The notes under the pieces: model-generated
The model's input: only the letters and a program-made list of their open reading frames with translations
Told to the model about the DNA's origin: nothing
The model's database searches: none
Assembly: GCA_020248985.1 (NCBI GenBank)
Contig: JADCGL010000017.1
Location: 186,001-250,000 of the forward strand
Origin: Telmatospirillum sp.
GTDB lineage: Bacteria; Pseudomonadota; Alphaproteobacteria; CACIAM-22H2
Length of the DNA stretch: 64,000 bases
Reading direction: 5' to 3'
Shown: positions 35,781 to 44,740 of the stretch, piece after piece
Position numbering within the stretch: the first letter of the stretch is position 1
Layout of the letters: every line of letters starts with the position of its first letter
Program-made: the position numbers and the translations under genes

Positions 35781-35981
35781 ATGTCCTACGTCCTGATGCC
35801 CGCTCTGGTCTCGCCGCCTGTCGCCGAGATCTACAAGAAATTTCTGTCGCCGGCGGCCCCTGCGACGGTGTCGGATATTTTGGGCAAAGCCGAAAGCTTC
35901 AAGCAGAATCCCACGGCCGCGTCGCCCGCCCCCTTGCCGCCCGCTTCGGCCACGTGGGGCCGAACCTCGTTTACCGCCTGA
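35781..35981 (+). CDS. Small hypothetical protein, Pro/Ala-rich tail
   Basis: A 66-residue protein beginning MSYVLMPALVSPPVAEIYKK. The first half could form a short helix and the second half is rich in Pro, Ala and Thr (NPTAASPAPLPPASATW). An in-frame ATG 18 bases upstream is possible, but neither start has a clear ribosome-binding site; 35781 is chosen because it sits at the expected transcription start of a candidate promoter. It is 3 bases from the next small ORF. No family is recognised. Confidence 0.45.
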   Translation: MSYVLMPALVSPPVAEIYKKFLSPAAPATVSDILGKAESFKQNPTAASPAPLPPASATWGRTSFTA

Positions 35982-35984
35982 GCC

Positions 35985-36155
35985 ATGGCCGAGCTTTATC
36001 CCCTCCCCAACGTGATCTCGCCGTTCGCGCCGCGTGTGACGCCGCCCAACACCGGCAGCCCGGCGCGCGCCGAGCGCGTCGAGCAGCGGCAGAATCCGCC
36101 GCCGCCACCGCCGACCAATTCGGCCCGCGGCAGCACGCTCGACGTCCAGGTCTGA
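35985..36155 (+). CDS. Small Pro-rich hypothetical protein
   Basis: A 56-residue reading frame beginning MAELYPLPNVISPFAPRV and containing a run of six Pro followed by TNSARGSTLDVQV. It is very close to the preceding small gene and 29 bases before the 387-residue gene, so it fits an operon. The low-complexity composition means it could be disordered or not a gene at all. Function unknown. Confidence 0.4.
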   Translation: MAELYPLPNVISPFAPRVTPPNTGSPARAERVEQRQNPPPPPPTNSARGSTLDVQV

Positions 36156-36184
36156 TTTCACACAACACGCAACGCTGATCGCCA

Positions 36185-37348
36185 ATGCCCGACGAAACGT
36201 CCCCCGGCGATGCGCGACAGGCGCTGCGCACCATCGACAAGCGCCTTGCCGAGCTGTGGCATCTGGGCTCGTGGTTCGTGGCCGGCTGGTCGCTCGAAGC
36301 GACCGACCTCATCGTCGCCCTCGCCCCCATCGGCATGCTGCCGGATCTTGCCGAGACCGAAATCGGCCTGCTGCGCGGCGACGCGCTCGACGGGCGCAGT
36401 CTCGTGGCCGTGGCAAAGCGCGCCGATCTGCGCATCGAGGCGATCCCGGCCGGCGCATGGTGGGCCGCCCCCGCGATGCGCGCGGCCCTTGCGCAGAGCG
36501 TGCAGCGCTACGCGATCCGCCGCTCGCCGTTCCATGCGACGGCGCGCATCGAGATCGACAATTTCACCACGCTCAAAACCGTCGAGCAGGTCGCCCAGCT
36601 CGCTACCCTCTCCTACTCGCTCAATCTCGCGGCCGAGCGCCTGGTCGCCGCCAACAGCGACATCGATCTCGGCCGCAGCCCCACGCCCGCCGGCTATCGG
36701 CTGTGGAACCGCCGCCAGGGCTGGAAGGCCGACATCGATCTCTTCTGCCTGCTCGCTTTGGCGCTTGCCGAAAACGGTTTGGCGCGCGCGCGCGATCCGC
36801 GCACGGCCCCCGTCGTCAAAGCCGCGTTTGGCGTGGGCCCCGGCTGGGAGTTTTCGCTGCCCCGGGGCGGCGGCAGCCCGATGATCCACAACGACGTGCT
36901 GGGCGAAGTGCGCTCGACCGTTTCGACCCTCGTCAATTGCGCGCTGCCCGGCCAGATTCTGGCCGGCACCTTCGACCGCCCGATGGTGGACGGAGCACCC
37001 CGCCCCGGTGTGGTCTACAAGAACCTCGACGCGCCCCGCTTCATGGGGCTTGCCCAGCGCCGCCTCGGCGATTTCGACAATGTGCTGCTGGGTCCGGAAA
37101 AGATCGCCGGCCTCAAGCTCTATCTCACCGGCGACGAGATCGGCCCCGGCACGTTCGACATCAAAGCCTTCCGCTACAAACTTCCCGACGGCGGCGACCT
37201 CGAGGCCTTCAACGTCAAGCTCAACATTTTCCGCCCCGCCAATCCGCCGCTGTTTTTCGGTCTGCAGCACAAGGACCTCGCCGACGCCGCGCCGACGCGC
37301 GCCTACTACTCGGACGAATCGGCGCGCGAATTCGTGCTGAAAGACTGA
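36185..37348 (+). CDS. Unrecognised protein, partner of the Hsp70-like gene
   Basis: A 387-residue protein with normal coding character and no signal peptide or membrane segments. The N-terminal part is helical (DARQALRTIDKRLAELWHLG, then LEATDLIVALAPIGMLPDLA). The C-terminal part looks beta-rich with several Gly/Pro turns (GPEKIAGLKLYLTGDEIGPG). I do not recognise a family. It lies 7 bases before a YegD-like Hsp70 gene, so a role as client, co-factor or target of that chaperone is the simplest idea, but that is only context. Confidence 0.7.
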   Translation: MPDETSPGDARQALRTIDKRLAELWHLGSWFVAGWSLEATDLIVALAPIGMLPDLAETEIGLLRGDALDGRSLVAVAKRADLRIEAIPAGAWWAAPAMRAALAQSVQRYAIRRSPFHATARIEIDNFTTLKTVEQVAQLATLSYSLNLAAERLVAANSDIDLGRSPTPAGYRLWNRRQGWKADIDLFCLLALALAENGLARARDPRTAPVVKAAFGVGPGWEFSLPRGGGSPMIHNDVLGEVRSTVSTLVNCALPGQILAGTFDRPMVDGAPRPGVVYKNLDAPRFMGLAQRRLGDFDNVLLGPEKIAGLKLYLTGDEIGPGTFDIKAFRYKLPDGGDLEAFNVKLNIFRPANPPLFFGLQHKDLADAAPTRAYYSDESAREFVLKD

Positions 37349-37355
37349 GCCTGCG

Positions 37356-38606
37356 ATGATCGGTTGCGGTCTGGATTTCGGCACGTCGAACTCGGCGATC
37401 GGCATCGCGCGCGGCGGCGAGGTCGAACTCGCACCCGTCGAAGACGGCCGCACGCTGCTGCCCAGCGCGGTGTTCTTCGACGACGATGCGGCCCAGCCCG
37501 TGCAGTTCGGCGACGCGGCGGTGGCGGCCTATGTGGGCCAAGCCGAAGGACGGCTGATGCGCGCCCTCAAATCGCTGCTCGGCTCCTCGCTGATCGACGA
37601 GGAGACAAGCCTTGCCGGGCGCAAGATGCCGCTCACGCGCGTCGTGGAAATCTTCGTGCGCCATCTCAAGCGCAAGGCCGAAGAATTCGCCGGCGCCGAA
37701 ATCGCCGACGTGGTGATGGGCCGGCCCGTGCGCTTCGTCGACGGCGACGATGCGGCCGATGCGCGCGCGCAAGCCGCCCTCGAAGCGATCGCCAGAAAAG
37801 CGGGCTTCCGCAACGTCGCCTTCGCGTTCGAGCCGATCGCGGCGGCCCACCATTACGAACGCACCGTCGAACGCGAGGCGCTGGCGCTGATCGCCGACAT
37901 CGGCGGCGGCACGAGCGACTTCTCGGTCGTGCGCGTGGGCCCTGAGCGGCGCTTGCGCGCCGAACGCGCGCAAGACGTGCTGGCGACCGGCGGCGTGCAT
38001 ATCGGCGGCACGGATTTCGACATGAGTCTCAGCCTTGCGCGTCTGATGCCGCTGCTGGGCCACGGCACGCGCCTCGTCGAAAAGAATCTGTCGATGCCCA
38101 ACGCGCTCTATTTCGAACTGGCCGCGTGGGCAACGATCAATTTCGCCTACACGCGCAAAAACGAGCGCGAGATCGCAGCACTCGTCGCGATCGCGGCGGA
38201 ACCTACAAAGATTGAGCGGCTCTTGAACGTCGTGCGCCATCGGCTCGGCCATCGCCTCGCCTTTGCTGTCGAAACCGCCAAGATGGAATTGAGTGCGGCC
38301 GACCGTGCCGCCCTCCCGCTCGATTTTCTCGAAGCGGGTTTGGCGCTCGAAGCTTCGCGCGCGGAGTTCGACGGCGCCATCGCAGCCCAGATCGACCTTC
38401 TCCGGGATGCGGCCGGCACGTGCATCGCTGCGGCCGGCCTCAAACCTGCAGCGATCGATACGATCCTGCTGACCGGTGGCTCAAGCCGCGTACCGGCCGT
38501 GCGTGCGGCGATCGCGCGGGCTGCCCCTGCGGCAAAACTCGCCGGCAGTTCGGATCTGCTGTCGGTCGCGTTGGGATTGACGCAGATGGCCGGACTTCGG
38601 ACCTGA
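37356..38606 (+). CDS. Hsp70-family protein (YegD-like)
   Basis: A 416-residue actin-fold ATPase, much shorter than DnaK. The phosphate-1 motif GLDFGTSNSAIGIA is at the N-terminus, phosphate-2 reads IADIGGGTSDFSVVRVG, and the adenosine motif is LLTGGSSRVPAVRAAI. The length leaves almost no room for the DnaK substrate-binding domain, as in YegD. The physiological role of YegD proteins is unclear. It follows the unrecognised 387-residue gene by 7 bases and converges with a small minus-strand gene 9 bases away. Confidence 0.85.
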   Translation: MIGCGLDFGTSNSAIGIARGGEVELAPVEDGRTLLPSAVFFDDDAAQPVQFGDAAVAAYVGQAEGRLMRALKSLLGSSLIDEETSLAGRKMPLTRVVEIFVRHLKRKAEEFAGAEIADVVMGRPVRFVDGDDAADARAQAALEAIARKAGFRNVAFAFEPIAAAHHYERTVEREALALIADIGGGTSDFSVVRVGPERRLRAERAQDVLATGGVHIGGTDFDMSLSLARLMPLLGHGTRLVEKNLSMPNALYFELAAWATINFAYTRKNEREIAALVAIAAEPTKIERLLNVVRHRLGHRLAFAVETAKMELSAADRAALPLDFLEAGLALEASRAEFDGAIAAQIDLLRDAAGTCIAAAGLKPAAIDTILLTGGSSRVPAVRAAIARAAPAAKLAGSSDLLSVALGLTQMAGLRT

Positions 38607-38615
38607 CGCGAAGTC

Positions 38616-38822
38616 CTAGCGCACCATGCGGATCAGATAGAGCGCGTCGTCGTCGGTCAATTGCGCGAAACTTGCGCGCACCGCTTGGATCATCGCGCGC
38701 GTAGTGTCGGCATAGGTGGTGCCGGGCGGCAGATCGCGGCGCGCGGCACTGCAGATTTCGATGATGGTCGCGAGCCGCACCGGCGGCCGGTCGTCGTGAA
38801 GCGTTGCGTGAAGGCTCAGCAT
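38616..38822 (-). CDS. Small hypothetical protein
   Basis: A 68-residue protein starting [20 protein letters not shown] and ending in [13 protein letters not shown], mostly predicted helix. The start at 38822 has an AGGGAG ribosome-binding site at good distance; a longer frame upstream is poorly supported. A perfect 7-3-7 palindrome lies 17 bases upstream. No family is recognised; it stands alone between convergent and divergent neighbours. Confidence 0.55.
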   Translation of the reverse strand: MLSLHATLHDDRPPVRLATIIEICSAARRDLPPGTTYADTTRAMIQAVRASFAQLTDDDALYLIRMVR

Positions 38823-38838
38823 GGGCGCTCCCTGGCAA

Positions 38839-38855
38839 ATTCGCGGTTCGCGAAT
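38839..38855. promoter_or_regulatory. Perfect 7-3-7 palindrome upstream of the 68-residue gene
   Basis: ATTCGCG-GTT-CGCGAAT, immediately upstream of the ribosome-binding site of the minus-strand small gene. It resembles an operator for a dimeric repressor or a short 5' UTR hairpin. No matching site was seen elsewhere in the window. Confidence 0.4.
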
Positions 38856-39015
38856 TGGTTCTTTGGGTCCGTCGCCGAGACAATGTTGCGCCTCGCCCGC
38901 AAACCCTTGCGCCTTCAAGTGGGGGTGCGCAAGCGCCGTACAAGAGATATCGACAAAAAAGAATCGCAGAATCGCAACATGGCGGTATCAAGGTAAATAC
39001 AAAGCCTTGAGGCCC

Positions 39016-39789
39016 TTAACCGGCGGTATCGGCCTGCGTTGCGCGCGCGCGTTTGACGAGGCGCACAAGCTCGACGCGTGCGGCTTCCGGATCGCCGACG
39101 GCCGTGTCGAAAGCGATCCGCACGGCGTCGCCCGACGCCGCTTGGCGCAGATCGAAACCTTCGGGATCGACGCCGGTCATGCGCCAGCCGCCGGCCGCGC
39201 GCCCAGCCAGCATTGTGGCGTAGAGTTCGACCGCGTCGCTGTGGTCCGCATTCATATGTGCCACGACATCCGCTTCGCCCGCGGCCAAGGCTTCGCAGCC
39301 GACCACGTCGCGCGCGAATCTTTCGAACCACACGATGCGCCCGAACCCGGCCACCAGATGCGCACGCGCAGGTGCTACGCGCCAAAACGAAAAATCGGCG
39401 AAGCCCGCATACATCTCGGCCTGCGGAAAGCGCGCAAGATAGCGCGCGACGAGCGCTGCATCGGCAGGCTTGGCCGGATCGAGGCGCGCGGCAGAACCCT
39501 GCACGCTTACGCGCGGGCCGGTCAGCGTTTCGCCGTGCCCGGCCGTGCCGTCGAACAGCAGCGAGCAGCGCGCATCCACGAGCAGATTCTTGGTGTGCTC
39601 GGCGAGCGTGGAGATCAGCAGCACAGGGGCGCCATCATGCCCGAACGCGACTTCGACCAGGCTCGCATAGGCGGCCCCTGCCTCCGGCGTGTCGGGCCGG
39701 GCGGTCACGGCGAGGCTTGCCTTGTGGCAGCCGCGCACGACATGGCGGGCAAGGACGAGCGGATCTGTCGGCGGCGGCATTCCGGTCAT
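39016..39789 (-). CDS. HugZ-like haem/FMN protein (PNPOx-like fold plus DUF2470)
   Basis: A 257-residue protein. The N-terminal two thirds have the split-barrel pyridoxamine-phosphate-oxidase-like fold ([20 protein letters not shown], then [18 protein letters not shown]). The last 80 residues are a DUF2470 domain with the conserved [17 protein letters not shown]. This combination is typical of HugZ/HutZ haem-utilisation proteins and related flavin reductases. The start at 39789 follows an AGGA ribosome-binding site; a long N-terminal extension in the frame is antisense to the response regulator. Confidence 0.85.
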   Translation of the reverse strand: MTGMPPPTDPLVLARHVVRGCHKASLAVTARPDTPEAGAAYASLVEVAFGHDGAPVLLISTLAEHTKNLLVDARCSLLFDGTAGHGETLTGPRVSVQGSAARLDPAKPADAALVARYLARFPQAEMYAGFADFSFWRVAPARAHLVAGFGRIVWFERFARDVVGCEALAAGEADVVAHMNADHSDAVELYATMLAGRAAGGWRMTGVDPEGFDLRQAASGDAVRIAFDTAVGDPEAARVELVRLVKRARATQADTAG

Positions 39790-39954
39790 GGTTTTTCCTG
39801 CAGGCAGTACGGCACGGTTTGGCGTAGGATCCCGCGCGGGCGTGCCCCAATTGAGCCGCAATCGCCTGCCATTCTCAAGATCGTTCCGTTCCCCCTCTTG
39901 CTCGGACCCGATCCTGCCATGGCCCTCAGCGTTTCCGTCCCTCATTCGCGAACG

Positions 39955-40683
39955 ATGCCGATGCCGACTTCCCAACGCTCGATTGTCCTGGTCGACGACG
40001 ACCGCAACATCCTCGCCTCGGTGTCGCTCGCCCTCGAGGCCGAAGGCTTCAAGGTGCGCAGTTTCACCGACGGGGCGGAAGCTTTGCGCGCGCTGGCTGC
40101 CGAGCCTGCAGATCTTGCGATCCTCGACATCAAGATGCCGCGCATGGACGGCATGCAGGTGCTCGAACGCCTGCGCGCGAGTTCCGCGATGCCGGTCATC
40201 TTCCTCACTTCCAAAGACGACGAGGTGGACGAGGTGATGGGCCTGCGCTTGGGTGCGGACGACTACATCACCAAGCCCTTCTCCCAGCGCCTGCTGATCG
40301 AGCGCATTCGCGCGTTGCTGCGCCGCCAGGACGCGAACCGCGCGGCCGCCGCCGGCCAAAGCCCGGCGGTCGGCGCCGAGCCCGCCTTGGTGCGCGGCGA
40401 CTTGTCGGTCGATCCGGAGCGCCATCTGTGCACGTGGAAGGGCCTTCCCGTGGTGCTGACCGTGACAGAGTTCATGCTGCTGAAGGCGCTGGCCCAGCGC
40501 CCCGGCCTGGTCAAAAGCCGCGACCAGCTGATGGATCTTGCGTACGGCGAGTCGATCTACGTGGACGACCGCACGATCGACAGCCATGTGAAGCGCCTGC
40601 GCAAAAAATTCAAGGCGGTCGATCCGGAATTCAGCCAGATCGAAACGCTCTACGGCCTCGGCTATCGCTTCAAAGAAAAATAG
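39955..40683 (+). CDS. chvI: ChvI-type response regulator
   Basis: A 242-residue OmpR/PhoB-type regulator. The receiver domain keeps the acidic pocket (LVDDDRN), the phospho-acceptor Asp58 in [13 protein letters not shown], and Lys in [10 protein letters not shown] Pro/Ala linker leads to a winged-helix domain ([34 protein letters not shown]). In alphaproteobacteria ChvI controls envelope, acid and exopolysaccharide responses. The start is uncertain: ATG codons at 39919, 39955 and 39961 are all in frame. The kinase gene follows after 43 bases. Confidence 0.92.
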   Translation: MPMPTSQRSIVLVDDDRNILASVSLALEAEGFKVRSFTDGAEALRALAAEPADLAILDIKMPRMDGMQVLERLRASSAMPVIFLTSKDDEVDEVMGLRLGADDYITKPFSQRLLIERIRALLRRQDANRAAAAGQSPAVGAEPALVRGDLSVDPERHLCTWKGLPVVLTVTEFMLLKALAQRPGLVKSRDQLMDLAYGESIYVDDRTIDSHVKRLRKKFKAVDPEFSQIETLYGLGYRFKEK

Positions 40684-40726
40684 CCTGGGCCGCACGGTGC
40701 TCTAAAGTGCGGGCCATGGACCGGCC

Positions 40727-42382
40727 ATGGAACTGAAATCCCTGTCGCGGCGGCGCTTCTCGCCGCTCACGCGCCGCATTCTGTTCGTGAACATGCTGCC
40801 GCTGCTGCTGCTGGCGGTAGGCGTGCTGTATCTCGACGATTTCCGCCGCGGGCTTATCGAGTCCGAATTGCAGGCCCTCACCACGCAAAGCCAGATCATC
40901 GCGGCCGCACTCGGCGAAGCGGCCGTGTCGGTCGCCGACCCCGACGACGACGAGCGCGACGACCGCCTCGCACCCGAACTCGCGCGCCAAATTCTGCGCC
41001 GTTTGGTCGAGCCCACGCGCGTGCGCGCGCGGCTGTTCGACGATACCGGCGCTCTGCTCGCCGACAGCCGCATGCTGGGCCAAGGATTTCTCGCGGTCGA
41101 AGTGGCCCCGCTGCCACCGCCCGACGCGCCCAGCGAAAGGCCGCGCGCCGGCGACGTGCTGGTCGATCTGCTGGGGGGAGCCATGACGCAAGACATGGCG
41201 CTGCCGCCCTACCGCGAACTGCGCGAGGCAAACGCGGCCGACTACGAGGAGGCGCGCCTGGCCTTTCTCGGCGAAGGTGCCCGTGCGGTGCGTCGCGCAG
41301 CCGGCGGCGGGCTCGTGCTGACGGCCGCCGAACCCGTGCAGCGCTTCAAGCAGGTTCTCGGCGCATTGATGTTGTCGACCGACGGCCGCAACATCGAAAC
41401 CGCCTTGCGCACGGTGCGGCGCGACATTCTGCGCCTGGCGAGCGCCACGCTCGTGTTGACGGTGCTGCTGTCGCTCTATCTGGCGGGCACCATCGCGCGG
41501 CCGGTGCGGCGCCTCGCGCGCGCGGCTGACCGCGTCACCGTTGCGCGCACGCGCTCGGGCGTGGGCGGTACGCTGGGGGCGGGTGCGGCGTTGTCGCGCG
41601 CGATCCCGGACCTCACCGCGCGCGGCGACGAGATCGGCGATCTGTCGGCCGCCTTGCGCGACATGACCGAAGCGCTCGCCCGCCGCCTCGATGCCATCGA
41701 CCGCTTTGCCGCCGACGTTGCGCACGAACTCAAGAATCCGCTGACCTCGCTCAAGAGTGCGGTCGAAACCGTGGCGCGCGTCTCCGATCCCGGCGTGCAG
41801 CAGAAGCTGATGGCTATCGTGCTCGAAGACGTGGCGCGCCTCGACCGGCTCATCACCGACATTGCGGGCGCCTCGCGCCTCGATGCGGAACTGAGCCGCA
41901 CCCAGGCCGAGCCCGTCGATCTGGCGCAGCTGCTTGAGGGCCTCGCCGAAGCGCTGGCTGCCGTCGCCAAGCCCGGCCAAGCCAAGCCCGTTTTCAATGC
42001 CGCCAATGCCGGGCCCTTCGCCGTGATGGGCATTGCAGACCGGCTCGGCCAGGTTTTCCGCAACGTGGTGGCCAACGCCCAGTCTTTCAGCCCGCCAGAC
42101 GCCTCGGTGCGCATCGCCATCGCCCGGGTCGGCAACAAGATCGCCGTCACGATCGACGACGACGGACCCGGCATCCCGGCGGAAAAATTCGACGCCATTT
42201 TCGAACGATTCTATTCCGAGCGCCCGGCGAGCGAAAAATTCGGCACCCATTCCGGCCTCGGCCTGTCGATTTCACGCCAGATCGTCGAAGCACATGGCGG
42301 CACCATAACCGCCGAAAACCGCCAAAATGAGGGAGGAGCTGTGCTCGGGGCGCGCTTCACGATCCAGCTGCCGGCTGCCTAG
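40727..42382 (+). CDS. chvG: ChvG-type sensor histidine kinase
   Basis: A 551-residue membrane kinase: a first TM at about 20-37, a periplasmic sensor region to about 225, a second TM at about 226-248, then HAMP, a HisKA domain with phospho-acceptor His333 (DVAHELKNPLTSLKSAVE) and an HATPase domain (NVVANAQSFSP; DDDGPGIP; THSGLGLSISRQIVEAHGG). It partners with ChvI upstream. The gene order chvI-chvG-hprK-rapZ-PTS is a classic alphaproteobacterial arrangement linking envelope sensing to phosphotransferase signalling. Confidence 0.92.
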   Translation: MELKSLSRRRFSPLTRRILFVNMLPLLLLAVGVLYLDDFRRGLIESELQALTTQSQIIAAALGEAAVSVADPDDDERDDRLAPELARQILRRLVEPTRVRARLFDDTGALLADSRMLGQGFLAVEVAPLPPPDAPSERPRAGDVLVDLLGGAMTQDMALPPYRELREANAADYEEARLAFLGEGARAVRRAAGGGLVLTAAEPVQRFKQVLGALMLSTDGRNIETALRTVRRDILRLASATLVLTVLLSLYLAGTIARPVRRLARAADRVTVARTRSGVGGTLGAGAALSRAIPDLTARGDEIGDLSAALRDMTEALARRLDAIDRFAADVAHELKNPLTSLKSAVETVARVSDPGVQQKLMAIVLEDVARLDRLITDIAGASRLDAELSRTQAEPVDLAQLLEGLAEALAAVAKPGQAKPVFNAANAGPFAVMGIADRLGQVFRNVVANAQSFSPPDASVRIAIARVGNKIAVTIDDDGPGIPAEKFDAIFERFYSERPASEKFGTHSGLGLSISRQIVEAHGGTITAENRQNEGGAVLGARFTIQLPAA

Positions 42383-42493
42383 TTTTTGAGCGGTATTTCA
42401 AAACTCCGGGCTTCCTGGCTTGCTGCTTAACTTTTGTGCATCGCAACGCGTCGCGATTGACATCAGCGTCGTTCGGTCGCAGGCTAATTCCGC

Positions 42494-42988
42494 GTGAGGC
42501 AACGAACCAAACTTCAGGTCCATGCGACCTGTGTCGAAATTGCCAAGCTTGGCGTTTTGTTGTGCGGCGCATCGGGAAGCGGCAAGTCCGACCTGGCCTT
42601 GCGGGCGATAGCTGCCGGTGCGCGGCTGGTCGCCGACGACAGGGTCGATCTCTGGTACGATGAACCAAAGCAGAGCGGACCAAAGCAGAGCGGGACGAAA
42701 CGGTCGCAGCCGATTGTATGGGCACAAGCGCCCGCGGCCTTGGCCGGTTATCTGGAGGTTAGAGGAATCGGTATCGTGCGTGAGCCTGCCGCAAAACGTG
42801 CCCGTCTCGGATTGGTGATCGACTTGGCCCACAAGGCCGACATCGAGCGCCTGCCGGAAAAGCGTTCGCGCACGCTGCTCGGGCAGGCGTTTCCGCTGCT
42901 CGCCTTGGACCCGTTTGCGGCGTCGGCCGTGGCGAAGCTCTTCTTGGCCGCGAAGCTCGCGCGCCGCCAAGCGCTTTTTGCGCATTGA
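42494..42988 (+). CDS. hprK: HPr kinase/phosphorylase, short alphaproteobacterial form
   Basis: A 164-residue protein containing only the catalytic half of HprK. It has the Walker A loop GASGSGKS (about 25-32) and GARLVADDRVDLWY, as usual for the short alphaproteobacterial form. It phosphorylates HPr on Ser. The start codon is GTG. A 15-base tandem repeat inside the gene adds PKQSG twice (about residues 57-66) in a surface loop, which looks like a recent in-frame expansion. RapZ and PTS genes follow. Confidence 0.88.
   Translation: MRQRTKLQVHATCVEIAKLGVLLCGASGSGKSDLALRAIAAGARLVADDRVDLWYDEPKQSGPKQSGTKRSQPIVWAQAPAALAGYLEVRGIGIVREPAAKRARLGLVIDLAHKADIERLPEKRSRTLLGQAFPLLALDPFAASAVAKLFLAAKLARRQALFAH
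42664..42693 (+). repeat. 15-bp tandem repeat (2 units) inside hprK
   Basis: ACCAAAGCAGAGCGG occurs twice in tandem without mismatch. It stays in frame and encodes a repeated five-residue unit in a loop of HprK. A third, degraded unit may follow (ACGAAACGG). Confidence 0.85.
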
Positions 42989-43046
42989 AGCGACCGAGGC
43001 CGCGATCCCCGATGACATATTCGATTTTGCCCGGCGCGCGCGCCCG

Positions 43047-43958
43047 ATGATCGTTCCCCTGCAAACTGCACCCGTCCCCGCCCCGCATGCGCCTGCGCGC
43101 CGCGTCGTCCTCGTCACGGGCCTTTCGGGCGCCGGCCGGTCCTCGGCGATGCGCGCGCTCGAAGATGCGGGCTACGAAGCGGTCGACAATCTGCCGCTGA
43201 CCTTGCTTGCGAGCCTTGTGCTGTCCGAACCCGGGACCGATCTGCGCCCGGTCGCGATCGGCGTGGATACGCGCACGCGCGATTTCGGCGTCGATGCGCT
43301 GACCGGTGCGATCGACCGGCTGGTGGCCGAACCCGCCCTCGACGTGCGCCTCCTCTATCTCGATTGCGACGACGACCAGCTCGCGCGCCGCTTCACCGAA
43401 ACGCGCCGGCGCCATCCGCTCGCCGCCGACCGTCCGCTGCTCGACGGCATCAAGGCCGAACGCCGGCTGCTCGAACCGCTGCGCGCGCGCGCCGACCGCG
43501 TGATCGATACGACCGGCCTTGCCCCGCACCAACTCAAGCGCTTCGTGCAGGACGATTTCGCGCTCGATGCGCCCGCGGGCCTCGCTTTGTCCGTCGTCAG
43601 TTTTGCCTACCGCAACGGCCTGCCGCGCGAGGCCGATCTTGTGTTCGACGTGCGGTTCCTCGCCAACCCGCATTACCGGCCCGATTTGAAGCCCCTGACC
43701 GGCAAGGATGCCGACGTGGCGCAGTTCGTGGCCCGCGATCCGGGCTTCCAGGCGTTTTTCGACGGCCTTTCCGACATGATCGCAGCGCTGCTGCCGCGCT
43801 TCGAGGCGGAAGGCAAATCCTATCTCACCGTCGCGATCGGCTGCACGGGCGGGCGTCACCGCTCGGTCTTCGTGGCCGAACGGCTGTCGGCACGCCTCGC
43901 CCAAGGCGGGCGGCGTGTGGCACTCGTCCATCGCGACCTCGACCGGAGTTTTGCATGA
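43047..43958 (+). CDS. rapZ: RapZ-type nucleotide-binding protein
   Basis: A 303-residue protein. The P-loop is GLSGAGRSS near 25-33, with Arg where Lys is usual, followed by the family-typical ALEDAGYEAVDNLPLTLL. The C-terminal domain carries VSFAYRNGLPREADLVFDVR, FLANPHY and the ligand-binding IGCTGGRHRSVFVAERL. RapZ binds glucosamine-6-phosphate in enterobacteria and regulates GlmS through small RNAs; its role in alphaproteobacteria is less clear. The start at 43047 gives a short Pro-rich leader; a longer frame overlapping hprK is less likely. Its stop overlaps the EIIA start. Confidence 0.92.
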   Translation: MIVPLQTAPVPAPHAPARRVVLVTGLSGAGRSSAMRALEDAGYEAVDNLPLTLLASLVLSEPGTDLRPVAIGVDTRTRDFGVDALTGAIDRLVAEPALDVRLLYLDCDDDQLARRFTETRRRHPLAADRPLLDGIKAERRLLEPLRARADRVIDTTGLAPHQLKRFVQDDFALDAPAGLALSVVSFAYRNGLPREADLVFDVRFLANPHYRPDLKPLTGKDADVAQFVARDPGFQAFFDGLSDMIAALLPRFEAEGKSYLTVAIGCTGGRHRSVFVAERLSARLAQGGRRVALVHRDLDRSFA

Positions 43959-44461
43959 GCACGACACCCCGCCCCCCGCAACGCCCAAACAATGTCGAGC
44001 CGATCGCCAAAGAAACGCCCGAGAAATCCGACGCCCTTATCGGGCTCGTGCTCGTGACGCACGGCCGGCTCGCCGCCGAGTTCGTGGCGGCGCTCGAGCA
44101 TGTGGTGGGGCCGCAGCGCAACGTCGCGGCCGTGTGTATCGGCCCCGACGACGACATGGAAATGCGCCGCAACGAAATCCTCGAAGCGGTGGCGCGCTGC
44201 GACACCGGCACGGGCGTCGTGGTGCTCACCGACATGTTCGGCGGCACGCCGTCGAACCTCGCAATTTCGATCATGGACCGCGCGCGCATCGAAGTGATCG
44301 CGGGCGTCAATCTGCCGATGCTGATCAAGCTCGCGAGCGTGCGCGCCAGCGAACCGCTGGTCGCAGCCGTCCAGGCCGCGCGCGAAGCGGGCCGCAAATA
44401 CATCAACGTCGCCTCGCAGCTGCTCGCAGGCGACATCAAGCCGGTCGCCGCCGCGCGATGA
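43955..44461 (+). CDS. PTS EIIA component (mannose/ManX family)
   Basis: A 168-residue protein of the EIIA-Man fold. The phospho-acceptor is His36 in LVLVTHGRLAAEF, and VVVLTDMFGGTPSNLAI is the second family motif. A Pro-rich N-terminal extension of about 27 residues precedes the domain. In alphaproteobacteria this protein (often called EIIA-Ntr-2 or PtsM) works as a regulatory phospho-acceptor with no sugar permease, and none is present here. It overlaps rapZ and ptsH by four bases each. Confidence 0.9.
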   Translation: MSTTPRPPQRPNNVEPIAKETPEKSDALIGLVLVTHGRLAAEFVAALEHVVGPQRNVAAVCIGPDDDMEMRRNEILEAVARCDTGTGVVVLTDMFGGTPSNLAISIMDRARIEVIAGVNLPMLIKLASVRASEPLVAAVQAAREAGRKYINVASQLLAGDIKPVAAAR

Positions 44462-44733
44462 GCCAAACGGCGGCGGCGAACTGCGAAATCCGCAACAAGC
44501 GCGGCCTGCACGCGCGCGCTGCCGCCAAATTCGTGAAGCTCGCCGGCCAGTTCGGCGCCGATATCCGCGTGACCAAGGGGGCAACGACCGTGTCGGGCCT
44601 GTCGATCATGGGGCTGATGATGCTGGCGGCCGCCCCCGGCTGCAGCGTCGAGATCGCTGCCGAAGGCGACGACGCGCAAGCCGCCGTCGACGCGATCGCC
44701 GCCCTCATCGCCGCCAAGTTCGACGAAGACTGA
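44458..44733 (+). CDS. ptsH: Phosphocarrier protein HPr
   Basis: A 91-residue HPr. The EI-dependent phospho-site is His18 (GLHARAAAKFV) and the HprK-dependent site is Ser49 (SGLSIMGLMML). Both partner enzymes are encoded in the same operon. The start overlaps the EIIA stop (ATGA), and ptsI follows after 7 bases. Confidence 0.95.
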   Translation: MSQTAAANCEIRNKRGLHARAAAKFVKLAGQFGADIRVTKGATTVSGLSIMGLMMLAAAPGCSVEIAAEGDDAQAAVDAIAALIAAKFDED

Positions 44734-44740
44734 CGCAAGG

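Noticed and set aside
42664-42693. CRISPR-like repeat
   Set aside because: Two adjacent 15-bp units without spacers inside a coding gene; no CRISPR array or cas gene is visible anywhere in the window.
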